From the NCBI RefSeq assembly GCF_947500045.1, contig NZ_CANMQQ010000002.1, positions 124,001 through 188,000 of the forward strand: 64,000 bases of DNA, given 5' to 3'. The notes below the pieces were generated by a model that did no database searches, was not told the DNA's origin, and saw nothing but the letters and a program-made list of their open reading frames with translations. The first letter of the stretch is position 1, and each line of letters begins with the position of its first letter. The position numbers and the translations under genes were made by a program. The DNA comes from an uncultured Ruegeria sp. Lineage in GTDB: Bacteria > Pseudomonadota > Alphaproteobacteria > Rhodobacterales > Rhodobacteraceae. Of the stretch, positions 9,104 through 17,565 are shown piece after piece.

Positions 9104-10103
9104 AGCGAATCCTCGGGTCCAGAATGCCATACAGAACGTCTGCGATTAGATTGAACAGAACGATCAGCACGGCAAAGATGAAGGTCAGTGTCTGCACCAT
9201 TGGCAGGTCATTGGCCTGAATGGCCCCGATCAGCAATTGGCCGATGCCGTTTACCTTGAACACCTGCTCGGTGATGATGGCACCGCCGAAGATGGCTGGA
9301 ATACCTAGCGCGATCACGGTGACCACCGGGATCATCGAGTTCCGCAGCACGTGGACCATCACGACGGTATATTCGCTTAACCCCTTGGCACGGGCGGTGC
9401 GGACGTAATCCTGATTGAGATTGTCCAGCATTGAGGCGCGCATGAACCGGCTTAACTGCGCAGTGATCTGCAGAGCCAGAACCATGACCGGCATGATCAT
9501 CTGTTTCAGCTGCAGCATGAAGCTGTCCCAACTGTTGACAACAAGCGTGGTGTCATAAATCGACGGGAACCAGCCCAGCTGGACTGAGAAGATCACGATC
9601 ACCAGCACACCAGAAAAGAAAGGTGGGACCGAAAAGCCGATCATCGACACGAATGTGCCCATCTGATCGAACCATGAATACTGGCGATAGGCCGAATAGA
9701 TGCCAATCGGCAGCGCGATCAGGATGGCAACCACATAGGCAGTGCCAACAACCCACAGGGTCTGCGGGATACGCTGAACGACGATATCCATGACGGGCGA
9801 ACGGGTCTGCCAGGAGATTACGCGCAGATCGCCTTCGGAAAAAGTTGTACCGAACATCGAGTCGATCAGAACCTGCGGTTCGATCCAGAAGAACTGCACG
9901 ATCCATTTCCAGAACCGGATATGCATCGGCTGACCGAGGCCAAGTGCCTCGCGCATCTTCTCTTTGACTTCGGGTGGGACGGTAAGCGGAACCTGCGCCA
10001 TCGGGTCGCCGGGGGCGAGTTCGAGGAGCAGGAAAATGACGAGGCTGATGAACAGCAGCGTAGGAACAGCCAGCACCAGTCGTCTGATGGTAAAGTTAAG
10101 CAT
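9096..10103 (-). CDS. Peptide-type ABC transporter permease (DppB/OppB family)
   Basis: First permease of the importer, 335 residues with six membrane helices. The N-terminus MLNFTIRRLVLAVPTLLFIS and the PGDP motif after helix 1 are diagnostic of DppB/OppB. The C-terminal half carries the RTARAKGLSEYTVVMVHVLR block, the EAA loop that contacts the ATPase, and ends LYGILDPRIRYD as in the family. It follows the binding-protein gene after about 95 bases that include a strong hairpin, and overlaps the second permease. Confidence 0.95.
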   Translation of the reverse strand: MLNFTIRRLVLAVPTLLFISLVIFLLLELAPGDPMAQVPLTVPPEVKEKMREALGLGQPMHIRFWKWIVQFFWIEPQVLIDSMFGTTFSEGDLRVISWQTRSPVMDIVVQRIPQTLWVVGTAYVVAILIALPIGIYSAYRQYSWFDQMGTFVSMIGFSVPPFFSGVLVIVIFSVQLGWFPSIYDTTLVVNSWDSFMLQLKQMIMPVMVLALQITAQLSRFMRASMLDNLNQDYVRTARAKGLSEYTVVMVHVLRNSMIPVVTVIALGIPAIFGGAIITEQVFKVNGIGQLLIGAIQANDLPMVQTLTFIFAVLIVLFNLIADVLYGILDPRIRYD

Positions 10104-10152
10104 TAAGAGGCGCCTTTATATGCGTCTTCTTGTTGGAGTGGTCTGCAAATGT

Positions 10153-10180
10153 CCGCGCCCCGAAATGGATCGGGGCGCGG
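10153..10180 (-). terminator. Intercistronic hairpin between binding-protein and permease genes
   Basis: An 11-base-pair perfect stem (CCGCGCCCCGA at 10153-10163 with TCGGGGCGCGG at 10170-10180) and a six-base loop lies just after the binding-protein stop. No clean T-run follows on the minus strand, so partial termination or 3'-end stabilisation of the binding-protein mRNA is more likely than full termination. Confidence 0.6.
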
Positions 10181-10197
10181 CTTTGCAAGGCTAACGC

Positions 10198-11904
10198 TTA
10201 GGAACCTGTTTTGCGGTACCAGTCCGCAATGTTCCACAGCTCGCTGTCCCATACGTTCAGGACAACACCACCCAATGTGTTTGCGTGGGCCGACAGACGA
10301 CCACGGTGCACCAGCGGGATCATACCGCCGTTTTCAACCATGATATCGTTCAGCTTTTTCGCGATTTCGGCACGCTGCTCCAGACCTGCTGTTTCGGCCA
10401 GCTGACCATGCAGCTTGTCGAACTCTTCGTTGCAGAAGCGGCTGATGTTTTCACCCTGCCACTGGCTGTCCGGACGCGGAGCCTTGTCGCACAACCCGTT
10501 GCCCAGATAGGACTGCGGGTCCGTGCCGTTGAAGGTGTTGGCGTACATCTCAACGTCAGCATAGAACTTCTGGAATGTGTCGGGCGAACCCGGGTCACCG
10601 CCGAAGAAGACCGATGCGTTGATGTTGCGCAGCTCGGATTCGATGCCGATCTGGCTCCACCATTCCTTGATCAGCGCCTGGAAGTCCTGACGGACGGCGT
10701 TGGTCGAAGTCTGGTAGACGATTTTCAGCGGAACGCCGTCTTTTTCGCGGACGCCATCGCCATCGCTGTCGACGATGCCAGCGTCATCCAGCAGCTTCTT
10801 CGCGCCTTCGATGTCCTGTGTGTCACAGGTCATTGAGGTCGAGTTGAACGCCGCAGGTGCCGGAACCCAGTTACAGGTCACTTTACCAGCCTGGCCGTAT
10901 CCGATTTCCACCAGCAGCGGCCGGTCGATGGCCATGGACATGGCTTTATAAACCGCCGGGTCCTGCAGGAAGGGGTGCGGATGCGTGGCAGTCGAACGCT
11001 CGCCCTCGGGCAGGTCCGAAGATGGGTTGGTCTGGTTCAGCATGATACGCTCGACCAGCGGGCCAAAGCCTGCAACCGGGGTGCCTTTGCCGCCTTCCTG
11101 CATCTGCGCGATCACTTCGGGCGCCAGCTGCAGGTTCCAGGCATAGTCGAACTCGCCTGTTTCCATGACTGCGCGGCCTGCTGCGGTTGCATCGCCGCCG
11201 CCTTTGAAGGTCACAGATGCGAAGGCCGGTTTCGCTGGGTCGCGATAGTTGTCGTTGGCCTTGAAGGTTATCACGTCATTCGGTTTGAACTCGGTGACGA
11301 CAAACGGGCCGGTGCCGATCGGGTTGAAGTTCTGATCGGTGCATTCAGGTGCCTTTGCGCCGACGCAATCCGCGAATTGTGCGGCCTGAATGATTGGGCT
11401 CTCACCGCCTACAAACGGTCCGTAGGGGAATGGGGTCGGCGCATCGAACGTGACCTTGACGGTCAGATCGTCCACAGCTTCGACCGACGTTACGCCTTCG
11501 AACTTGGTGACCTGCGCACAGCCGCCTTCGGGATGCATGCAGTAATCGGCCGTGAATTTCACATCAGCCGAGGTGAACGGGGTGCCGTCTGACCAGGTGA
11601 TTCCCGGTGCGATTTTCCAGGTGATCGAGGTCAGATCTTCGCTGACGCCGCCATTCTCGACGGTCGGGATTTCTGACGCGAGGAAGGGAACCATATTGCC
11701 GTCTTGGTTATAGCGGGCCAGCGGTTCAATCACCAGCGACGCCGATTCCACATCCTTGGTACCGCCCGAAAGGAACGGGTTCAGAATGGACGGGGCTTGC
11801 CAATAGATGATGCTGACATTGCCGTCCGATCCGCGCTCGGCCATGGCCATCGGGGCCATCGCCGTGCTTGCAATCGCACCGAGCAAAAGGGTTTTGATCT
11901 TCAT
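10198..11904 (-). CDS. Periplasmic substrate-binding protein of peptide ABC transporter (SBP family 5)
   Basis: Exported binding protein of about 568 residues that delivers ligand to the two permeases downstream. The N-terminus MKIKTLLLGAIASTAMAP is a signal peptide with probable cleavage after AMA near residue 22. The mature protein shows the family 5 pattern: INPFLSGGTKD-type opening, TSITWKIAPGITWSDGTPFT with the WSDG motif, GTGPFVVTEFKPND, and late AYNTFNGTDPQ-like ligand-region segments. Two adjacent ATGs (11907, 11904) serve the same GGAG site; 11904 has the better spacing. It is divergent from the ATPase gene, with which it shares a regulatory region of about 260 bases. Ligand could be oligopeptides or acylated amino acids, judging by neighbours. 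Confidence 0.93.
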   Translation of the reverse strand: MKIKTLLLGAIASTAMAPMAMAERGSDGNVSIIYWQAPSILNPFLSGGTKDVESASLVIEPLARYNQDGNMVPFLASEIPTVENGGVSEDLTSITWKIAPGITWSDGTPFTSADVKFTADYCMHPEGGCAQVTKFEGVTSVEAVDDLTVKVTFDAPTPFPYGPFVGGESPIIQAAQFADCVGAKAPECTDQNFNPIGTGPFVVTEFKPNDVITFKANDNYRDPAKPAFASVTFKGGGDATAAGRAVMETGEFDYAWNLQLAPEVIAQMQEGGKGTPVAGFGPLVERIMLNQTNPSSDLPEGERSTATHPHPFLQDPAVYKAMSMAIDRPLLVEIGYGQAGKVTCNWVPAPAAFNSTSMTCDTQDIEGAKKLLDDAGIVDSDGDGVREKDGVPLKIVYQTSTNAVRQDFQALIKEWWSQIGIESELRNINASVFFGGDPGSPDTFQKFYADVEMYANTFNGTDPQSYLGNGLCDKAPRPDSQWQGENISRFCNEEFDKLHGQLAETAGLEQRAEIAKKLNDIMVENGGMIPLVHRGRLSAHANTLGGVVLNVWDSELWNIADWYRKTGS

Positions 11905-11925
11905 CATACACTCCATGTTGGACAC

Positions 11926-12189
11926 TTACGTGTCTCGATTATCTCCGCGATGCCCGCGGATTTAGCGTTGCCATGTCGGGGTTTAAGAATCTGAAATCAA
12001 ACGAAAACGATTGCTTCGATATCGTGTTTTCCGTTCTCTCCCCAAAACGGTTACGAGGCGTATCGAAACAGAGTTTTGGAAAATTGCAAGCCTTGCCTTG
12101 CGAAATCTGACCAATCAGTTTGACTTTTCACATCCCCCCGCCTTAGCGTTTGGCACTCAATCCGAATTGCCGCCAAGGGGAGAGCGCGC
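11926..12189. promoter_or_regulatory. Divergent promoter region of the ABC/amidohydrolase cluster
   Basis: About 264 non-coding bases separate the binding-protein gene (minus) from the ATPase gene (plus). Visible symmetry includes GACAC/GTGTC at 11921-11934 with a four-base spacer, TCCGCG/CGCGGA at 11944-11960, and an imperfect palindrome about 11999-12035 (AAACGAAAACGAT against ATCGTGTTTTCCGTT). The first two sit in the leader of the binding-protein mRNA; the third is central and could bind a regulator acting on both directions. I could not settle on specific promoter hexamers. The region is clearly more A+T-rich than the genes around it. Confidence 0.45.
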
Positions 12190-14010
12190 GTGCTGGATCA
12201 GCCTATTGCCCAGATCAAAAAACTACGGGTCGAATTTCAAACAAAGGATGGCCCTGTGGTTGGGGTCGAGGATGTCTCGTTCGAGGTCAACCCTGGCGAA
12301 ACCGTCTGTATCGTGGGCGAATCGGGGTCAGGCAAGTCTGTCTCATCCCTGTCGCTGATGCGCTTGGTCGAGTTCGGCGGCGGCGAGATCGCAGGGGGAC
12401 AGTTGCTGTTCGATCGCCGCGATGGCGACGAAATGGACCTGTCAAATGCCGATCAGGATCTGATGAAGCAGATTCGCGGAAACGAGATTGGAATGATCTT
12501 TCAGGAGCCGATGACAGCCCTGAACCCTGTGTTTACCGTTGGTCGGCAACTGACCGAAGGTTTGCGAATCCACAAGGACATGACGAAGGTACAGGCCGAG
12601 GAACGCGCGCTTGAGCTGCTTCGGCAAGTGCGCATTCCGGAACCAGAGCGCCGCCTGAAACAATATCCGCATGAACTCTCGGGTGGTATGCGTCAACGCG
12701 TGGTGATCGCCATGGCCATGGCGTGTGAGCCGCGCCTGCTGATCGCGGACGAACCGACCACGGCGTTGGACGTGACAATTCAGGCCGAAATTCTGGCGCT
12801 GATGGATCGTCTTAAACGCGAAACCGGAACAGCGGTGATGTTCATCACGCATGACATGGCGGTGGTGGCGCAAATGGCGGACCGCGTGGTTGTCATGTTC
12901 CGCGGTAACAAGGTCGAGGAAGGCACGGTCCACGAGATATTTGAGAACCCGCAGCATGACTACACCAAGTCCCTTCTGGCGGCGGTCCCGAAACTGGGCG
13001 AAATGCAGGGTAAAGCTGCGCCTGAGCCCATGAAGCTGCTGGGAGAGGAAGGCCAGAATATCGCGCCGATCCCTGGCACCAACGAAGTTCTGTTGACCGT
13101 CAAGAACCTGACCACGCGCTTTGCGGTGAAAGGTGGATTGCTACGCCGGACCATTTCGAACGTGCATGCGGTGGAAGATGTCTCGTTCACGTTGAACAGG
13201 GGGCAAACCCTGAGCCTTGTGGGCGAATCAGGGTGCGGGAAGTCTTCAGCTGGGCGCTCGATCCTGCGATTGGTCGAGCCGATGGCGGGTGAGGTCGATC
13301 TGGATGGCGTCGACATCATGAAGCTGGATCAGTCGGACCTGCGCAAGGCGCGTCTGGATATGCAGATGATCTTTCAGGATCCGTTCGCCTCGCTGAACCC
13401 GCAGATGCAACTGATTGACCAGGTTGCCGAACCGATGCGGAATTATGGAGTTGCGTCGGGGTCCGAACTTCAGGATCGTGTCGCGCAACTTTTTGACAAG
13501 GTGCAACTGCCCCGCAGCTTCATGCGCCGCTTCCCGCACGAAATGTCCGGCGGTCAACGTCAACGTATTGCGATCGCGCGCGCGCTGGCACTGAACCCCA
13601 AGCTGATCATCGCGGATGAGGCCGTTTCGGCGCTGGACGTCTCGGTTCAGGCGCAGGTGTTGAACCTGATGATGGAACTGCAGTCCGAGCTTGGCCTCAG
13701 CTATCTGTTCATCAGCCATGACATGGCGGTGGTCGAACGCGTCAGCCATCATGTCGGCGTAATGTATCTGGGGCGGATCGTCGAACTTGGCCCGCGTGCC
13801 CGTGTGTTCGAAAATCCTCAGCATGCTTATACGCAGGCTTTGATGAAAGCGGTCCCGATTGCAGATCCGAACAAACGCAAGTCTGAAAAAGATCTGAACT
13901 TCAAGCCCATTCCGTCGCCAATTCATCCGATCGGATACCAGCCAGAGTCTTCGCAGTACAATGAGGTCGAGCCGGGTCATTTCGTGCTGACAACAGACAG
14001 CGGGTACTAA
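12190..14010 (+). CDS. Dual ATP-binding protein of peptide ABC transporter (DppD-DppF fusion type)
   Basis: Single polypeptide of 606 residues with two complete ABC ATPase cassettes, the counterpart of separate DppD and DppF. Cassette 1 has Walker A GESGSGKS at residues 43-50 and signature LSGGMRQR near 163. Cassette 2 has Walker A GESGCGKS near 346 and signature MSGGQRQR near 451. Each is followed by the oligopeptide-type C-terminal extension, with NPQHDYTKSLL and NPQHAYTQALM motifs. Start is GTG 12190 behind AAGGGGAG. It powers the importer whose other parts lie divergently at 8123-11904, and is followed after five bases by an ArgE-like gene. Confidence 0.95.
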   Translation: MLDQPIAQIKKLRVEFQTKDGPVVGVEDVSFEVNPGETVCIVGESGSGKSVSSLSLMRLVEFGGGEIAGGQLLFDRRDGDEMDLSNADQDLMKQIRGNEIGMIFQEPMTALNPVFTVGRQLTEGLRIHKDMTKVQAEERALELLRQVRIPEPERRLKQYPHELSGGMRQRVVIAMAMACEPRLLIADEPTTALDVTIQAEILALMDRLKRETGTAVMFITHDMAVVAQMADRVVVMFRGNKVEEGTVHEIFENPQHDYTKSLLAAVPKLGEMQGKAAPEPMKLLGEEGQNIAPIPGTNEVLLTVKNLTTRFAVKGGLLRRTISNVHAVEDVSFTLNRGQTLSLVGESGCGKSSAGRSILRLVEPMAGEVDLDGVDIMKLDQSDLRKARLDMQMIFQDPFASLNPQMQLIDQVAEPMRNYGVASGSELQDRVAQLFDKVQLPRSFMRRFPHEMSGGQRQRIAIARALALNPKLIIADEAVSALDVSVQAQVLNLMMELQSELGLSYLFISHDMAVVERVSHHVGVMYLGRIVELGPRARVFENPQHAYTQALMKAVPIADPNKRKSEKDLNFKPIPSPIHPIGYQPESSQYNEVEPGHFVLTTDSGY

Positions 14011-14015
14011 GCCCC

Positions 14016-15182
14016 ATGGCTGAAAGACTGTCACCGCTTGATATCATGACCCGGCTGATTTCGTTCCCGACGGTCAGCCGTGACACGAACCTGCCATTGG
14101 TGGATTGGGTCGAGGGCTACTTGCAAAGCCACGGAATTGAATCTCATCGCTGGCCCGATCCGGATCAACCGCATAAGGCGGCTATCTTCGCCCATGTGGG
14201 TCCTTCGGAAGAAGGCGCGATTGTTCTGTCGGGACACACGGATGTGGTGCCTGTTGATGGTCAGCCTTGGGATACCGATCCTTTTGTCGTGACCGAAAAG
14301 GACGGCAAGTATTACGGGCGCGGCACCTGCGACATGAAAGGATTTGATGCGCTTGCGATCTGGGCTTTGGTCGAGGCGCACTACGCAAGCGTCAAACGCC
14401 CTCTGCAACTGGCACTGAGTTTTGATGAAGAGGTGGGCTGCACCGGTGCGCCGCCGATGATTCAAGCAATGCAGAAAGTGCTACCCAAGGGCTCAGCCGT
14501 GATTGTAGGTGAGCCGTCGATGATGCAGGCCGTCACCGGCCACAAGGGCGGGTTTGGCTATGACACACATGTCGTAGGATTCGAAGTTCATAGTTCGATC
14601 ATGCACACAGGCGTCAATGCGATCATGGAAGCAGCACCACTGATCGACTGGGCCAACAAACGCAACGTCGAGAGTATGGCGGCACAGCCTTCTGACATTG
14701 CAGCCGTGTTCGATCCGCCATGGACGACCTGCCATGTTGGTATGATCGAGGGCGGCACCGCGCATAACATCACCGCCAAGGATTGCCGCTTTATGATGGA
14801 TTTCCGAGTTGTTCCGGGCGAAAGCGCGGATCAATGGCGCAACGCCTATCTTGATCAGGTCCGCCAGGCCGAGGCACGAATGCAGGCGGTCCACCCTGAG
14901 GCGCGCATTGATGTTTCCGATCACTTTGCGGTCCCTGCCTTGGTCCCGGAAACCGATGGTGAGGCCGAGATGCTGGTACGTGCGTTGACCGGAGATAACG
15001 CGGCCCATGTGGTCAGCTATGGCACCGAGGCGGGTCAGTTTCAGGAAGCAGGTTATTCCGCTGTGATCTGCGGGCCGGGGGATATTGCGCAGGCGCATCA
15101 ACCCAATGAATTCATCGAGGTTGCGCAATTCAATCAAGGCCACGCGTTCATGCAGAAACTGATTAGAATATTGTCCCGTTAG
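14016..15182 (+). CDS. argE: ArgE-like acetylornithine deacetylase (M20 family)
   Basis: Zinc-dependent deacylase of 388 residues, best matching acetylornithine deacetylase: LISFPTVSRDTNLPLVDWV at the N-terminus, the metal motif GHTDVVPVDGQPW, DMKGFDA with the second Asp ligand, and SFDEEVGCTGAP with the catalytic Glu. The dimerisation domain contains HSSIMHTGVNAI, and the C-terminus has SYGTEAGQFQEAG and QAHQPNEFIE with the last metal-binding His. It starts five bases after the transporter ATPase gene, so it is in the uptake operon and not with arginine biosynthesis genes. A catabolic role on N-acyl amino acids imported by the transporter is therefore as likely as ornithine synthesis. Confidence 0.85.
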   Translation: MAERLSPLDIMTRLISFPTVSRDTNLPLVDWVEGYLQSHGIESHRWPDPDQPHKAAIFAHVGPSEEGAIVLSGHTDVVPVDGQPWDTDPFVVTEKDGKYYGRGTCDMKGFDALAIWALVEAHYASVKRPLQLALSFDEEVGCTGAPPMIQAMQKVLPKGSAVIVGEPSMMQAVTGHKGGFGYDTHVVGFEVHSSIMHTGVNAIMEAAPLIDWANKRNVESMAAQPSDIAAVFDPPWTTCHVGMIEGGTAHNITAKDCRFMMDFRVVPGESADQWRNAYLDQVRQAEARMQAVHPEARIDVSDHFAVPALVPETDGEAEMLVRALTGDNAAHVVSYGTEAGQFQEAGYSAVICGPGDIAQAHQPNEFIEVAQFNQGHAFMQKLIRILSR

Positions 15183-15203
15183 TGAACGGGAGGGAGATTG
15201 AAA

Positions 15204-16370
15204 ATGCCTGTCAAAAACCGGCTTGCCGAGATGCACGGTGCGATCACGAAATGGCGCCGTCACCTGCATATGCATCCCGAGTTGATGTACGATGTCGAAG
15301 AAACGGCGGGTTTCGTGGTCGATCGTTTGAAGGAATTCGGCGTGGATGAAATCACGCCGGGAATCGGCAAAACCGGTGTTGTCGCTGTCATCAAAGGTCG
15401 TCAGGACACGCAGGGCAGGGTCGTCGGTCTGCGCGCTGATATGGATGCGCTGCCAATCCACGAGGCGACGGGACTGGAATACGCCTCGACCGTTTCGGGC
15501 AAGATGCATGCCTGTGGGCATGATGGCCATACCTCGATGTTGCTTGGCGCAGCACAATACTTGGCCGAGACCCGGAATTTTGATGGCACCGTGGTGCTGA
15601 TCTTCCAACCGGCCGAGGAAGGCGGGGCAGGTGGTCTGGCCATGTGCCAGGACGGGTTGATGGAGCGCTGGGGCATTCAGGAAGTCTATGGCATGCACAA
15701 CATGCCGGGCTTGCCGGTCGGAGAATTCGCGATCCGCCCCGGTGCGCTGCTGGCTTCATCAGATGAGTTCGAAATCGTCGTAACAGGCAAAGGTGGACAC
15801 GCTGCCGCGCCGCATGATGCGGTCGATACGACACTCGTGGCGTCACATATTGTCGTTTCGTTACAATCGGTTGTGTCGCGGACCGTTGATCCGATCAAAC
15901 GCGTTGTGCTGACCGTTGGGACGTTTGAAACCGACAGTGTCGCATCGAATGTCATTGCCCATACAGTGCGGCTGCGCGGGACAGTGCGTACGCTGGACCC
16001 GGAATACCGTGAAATCGCCGAGGAACGCGTGCGCCGGATCGCGGAAGACACGGCCTCGGCCTTTGGTGCATCGGCTGAAATGACATGGACGCCGGGATAT
16101 CCGGTGACCGTGAATACTGAGGCGGAAACCGGCTACGCGGCCGACGCCGCAGAAGCGGTGTCAGGCAGGGTCAATGACAGCACTGATCCGATCATGCCGT
16201 CAGAAGATTTTGCCTACATGCTTGAAGAACGCCCCGGAGCCTACATCTTTATCGGGAACGGGGACACCGCGATGTGCCATCACCCGGAATATAATTTTGA
16301 CGATGACGCGATCCCCGCCGGGTGCAGCTGGTTTGCAGAGCTGGTGGAACGACGATTGCCTGTCGCCTGA
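15204..16370 (+). CDS. M20 family amidohydrolase, tandem copy 1 (hippurate/N-acyl amino acid hydrolase type)
   Basis: Metal-dependent amidohydrolase of 388 residues, M20D/HipO-like. Metal-binding and catalytic features are visible: GLRADMDALPI, ACGHDGHT with Cys104 and His106, PAEEGG with Glu138-Glu139, and HHPEYNFDD near the C-terminus. ATG 15204 is chosen because GGGAGGGAG lies upstream at the right distance; an in-frame TTG at 15198 is less likely. Substrates of the family are N-acyl, N-benzoyl or N-carbamoyl amino acids and small dipeptides; which one applies here is not visible. It begins 21 bases after the ArgE-like gene, and two further paralogues follow in the same operon. Confidence 0.9.
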   Translation: MPVKNRLAEMHGAITKWRRHLHMHPELMYDVEETAGFVVDRLKEFGVDEITPGIGKTGVVAVIKGRQDTQGRVVGLRADMDALPIHEATGLEYASTVSGKMHACGHDGHTSMLLGAAQYLAETRNFDGTVVLIFQPAEEGGAGGLAMCQDGLMERWGIQEVYGMHNMPGLPVGEFAIRPGALLASSDEFEIVVTGKGGHAAAPHDAVDTTLVASHIVVSLQSVVSRTVDPIKRVVLTVGTFETDSVASNVIAHTVRLRGTVRTLDPEYREIAEERVRRIAEDTASAFGASAEMTWTPGYPVTVNTEAETGYAADAAEAVSGRVNDSTDPIMPSEDFAYMLEERPGAYIFIGNGDTAMCHHPEYNFDDDAIPAGCSWFAELVERRLPVA

Positions 16371-16384
16371 TTTGGGAGGATCAG

Positions 16385-17548
16385 ATGCCAATCAAGAACC
16401 GACTTGCCAAAATGCACGAGGAAATCACTGGTTGGCGGAGGGACATCCACCAGCACCCCGAGATCCTATATGACACCCACCGCACAAGCGCCTTGGTGGC
16501 CGAAAAGCTGAAACAGTTTGGCTGCGATGAGGTTGTGACCGGTATTGGCCGAACCGGCGTTGTTGGTGTGATCAGGGGCAAGACGGACACGCAGGGCCGG
16601 GTCATCGGGCTGCGCGCGGATATGGACGCGCTGCCTATGCAGGAACAAACAGGTCTCGAATACGCCTCGAAGACCGAAGGCGCGATGCATGCCTGTGGGC
16701 ATGACGGGCATACGGCGATGGTGCTAGGGGCGGCGAAATACCTGTCCGAGACGCGCAATTTCGACGGCACAGCCATTGTGATTTTCCAACCGGCGGAAGA
16801 AGGCGGCAATGGGGCCGAGGCAATGTGCAAGGATGGTCTGATGGATCGGTTTGGGATCCAGGAAGTCTATGCCATGCACAATGTGCCGGGTGTGCCGACC
16901 GGTCAGTTTGCCATCCGCTCAGGCCCATTTCTGGCCGCCGCGGACGAGTTTGACATTCACCTGGAGGGCCGTGGTGGACATGCAGCGAAACCGCAGGAGA
17001 CCATTGATACAACGGTGATGCTGTCGCAACTAATCGTTGCGTTACAGACCATAGTGTCTCGGAATGCCGATCCGATATTGCAGGCAGTTCTCTCTGTGAC
17101 CTCGGTTGAAACTTCGTCGAAGGCGTTCAACGTGATCCCTCAGTCGGCGCAGGTGAATGGTACGGTGAGGACCCATTCCAACGAAATGCGAGACTTGATC
17201 GAACAGCGCCTGAACGAGGTCAGCCAGGGGATCGCTGCTACCTTTGGCGGCACGATCAAAGTGACCTACACACGCGGTGTACCAGTAACGATCAATGCCG
17301 AGGAACCGACCGAATATGCAACTGAGGCCGCCGTTTCCGTAGGGGGAAGTTGTGGCGAGGTGCCGATGGTGATGGGGGGCGAGGATTTCTCGTTCATGCT
17401 GCAAGAGCGCCCGGGGGCCTTCATTGTGCTGGGCAATGGCGACAGCGCCGGGTTGCACCACCCCGAATACAATTTCAACGATGAGATCATCCCAATGGGT
17501 TGTTCATGGTTTGCCGAAATGGTCGAGCGCCGGATGCCGGCGGCTTGA
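16385..17548 (+). CDS. M20 family amidohydrolase, tandem copy 2
   Basis: Paralogue of the preceding gene, 387 residues, colinear without gaps over most of its length. It starts MPIKNRLAKMHEEITGWRRD and keeps the ACGHDGHT, PAEEGG and HHPEYNFND metal and catalytic motifs. The second copy resembles the third more than the first, for instance in the shared VEKLK-FGCDEVVTGIGRTG region and the AKPQETIDTTVM segment. The start ATG 16385 follows GGGAGGA at a six-base spacing. The gene is 14 bases after copy 1. All catalytic residues are intact, so this is probably an active enzyme with a shifted substrate range, not a decaying duplicate. Confidence 0.9.
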   Translation: MPIKNRLAKMHEEITGWRRDIHQHPEILYDTHRTSALVAEKLKQFGCDEVVTGIGRTGVVGVIRGKTDTQGRVIGLRADMDALPMQEQTGLEYASKTEGAMHACGHDGHTAMVLGAAKYLSETRNFDGTAIVIFQPAEEGGNGAEAMCKDGLMDRFGIQEVYAMHNVPGVPTGQFAIRSGPFLAAADEFDIHLEGRGGHAAKPQETIDTTVMLSQLIVALQTIVSRNADPILQAVLSVTSVETSSKAFNVIPQSAQVNGTVRTHSNEMRDLIEQRLNEVSQGIAATFGGTIKVTYTRGVPVTINAEEPTEYATEAAVSVGGSCGEVPMVMGGEDFSFMLQERPGAFIVLGNGDSAGLHHPEYNFNDEIIPMGCSWFAEMVERRMPAA

Positions 17549-17565
17549 ATTAGGAGAGAGAAGAG

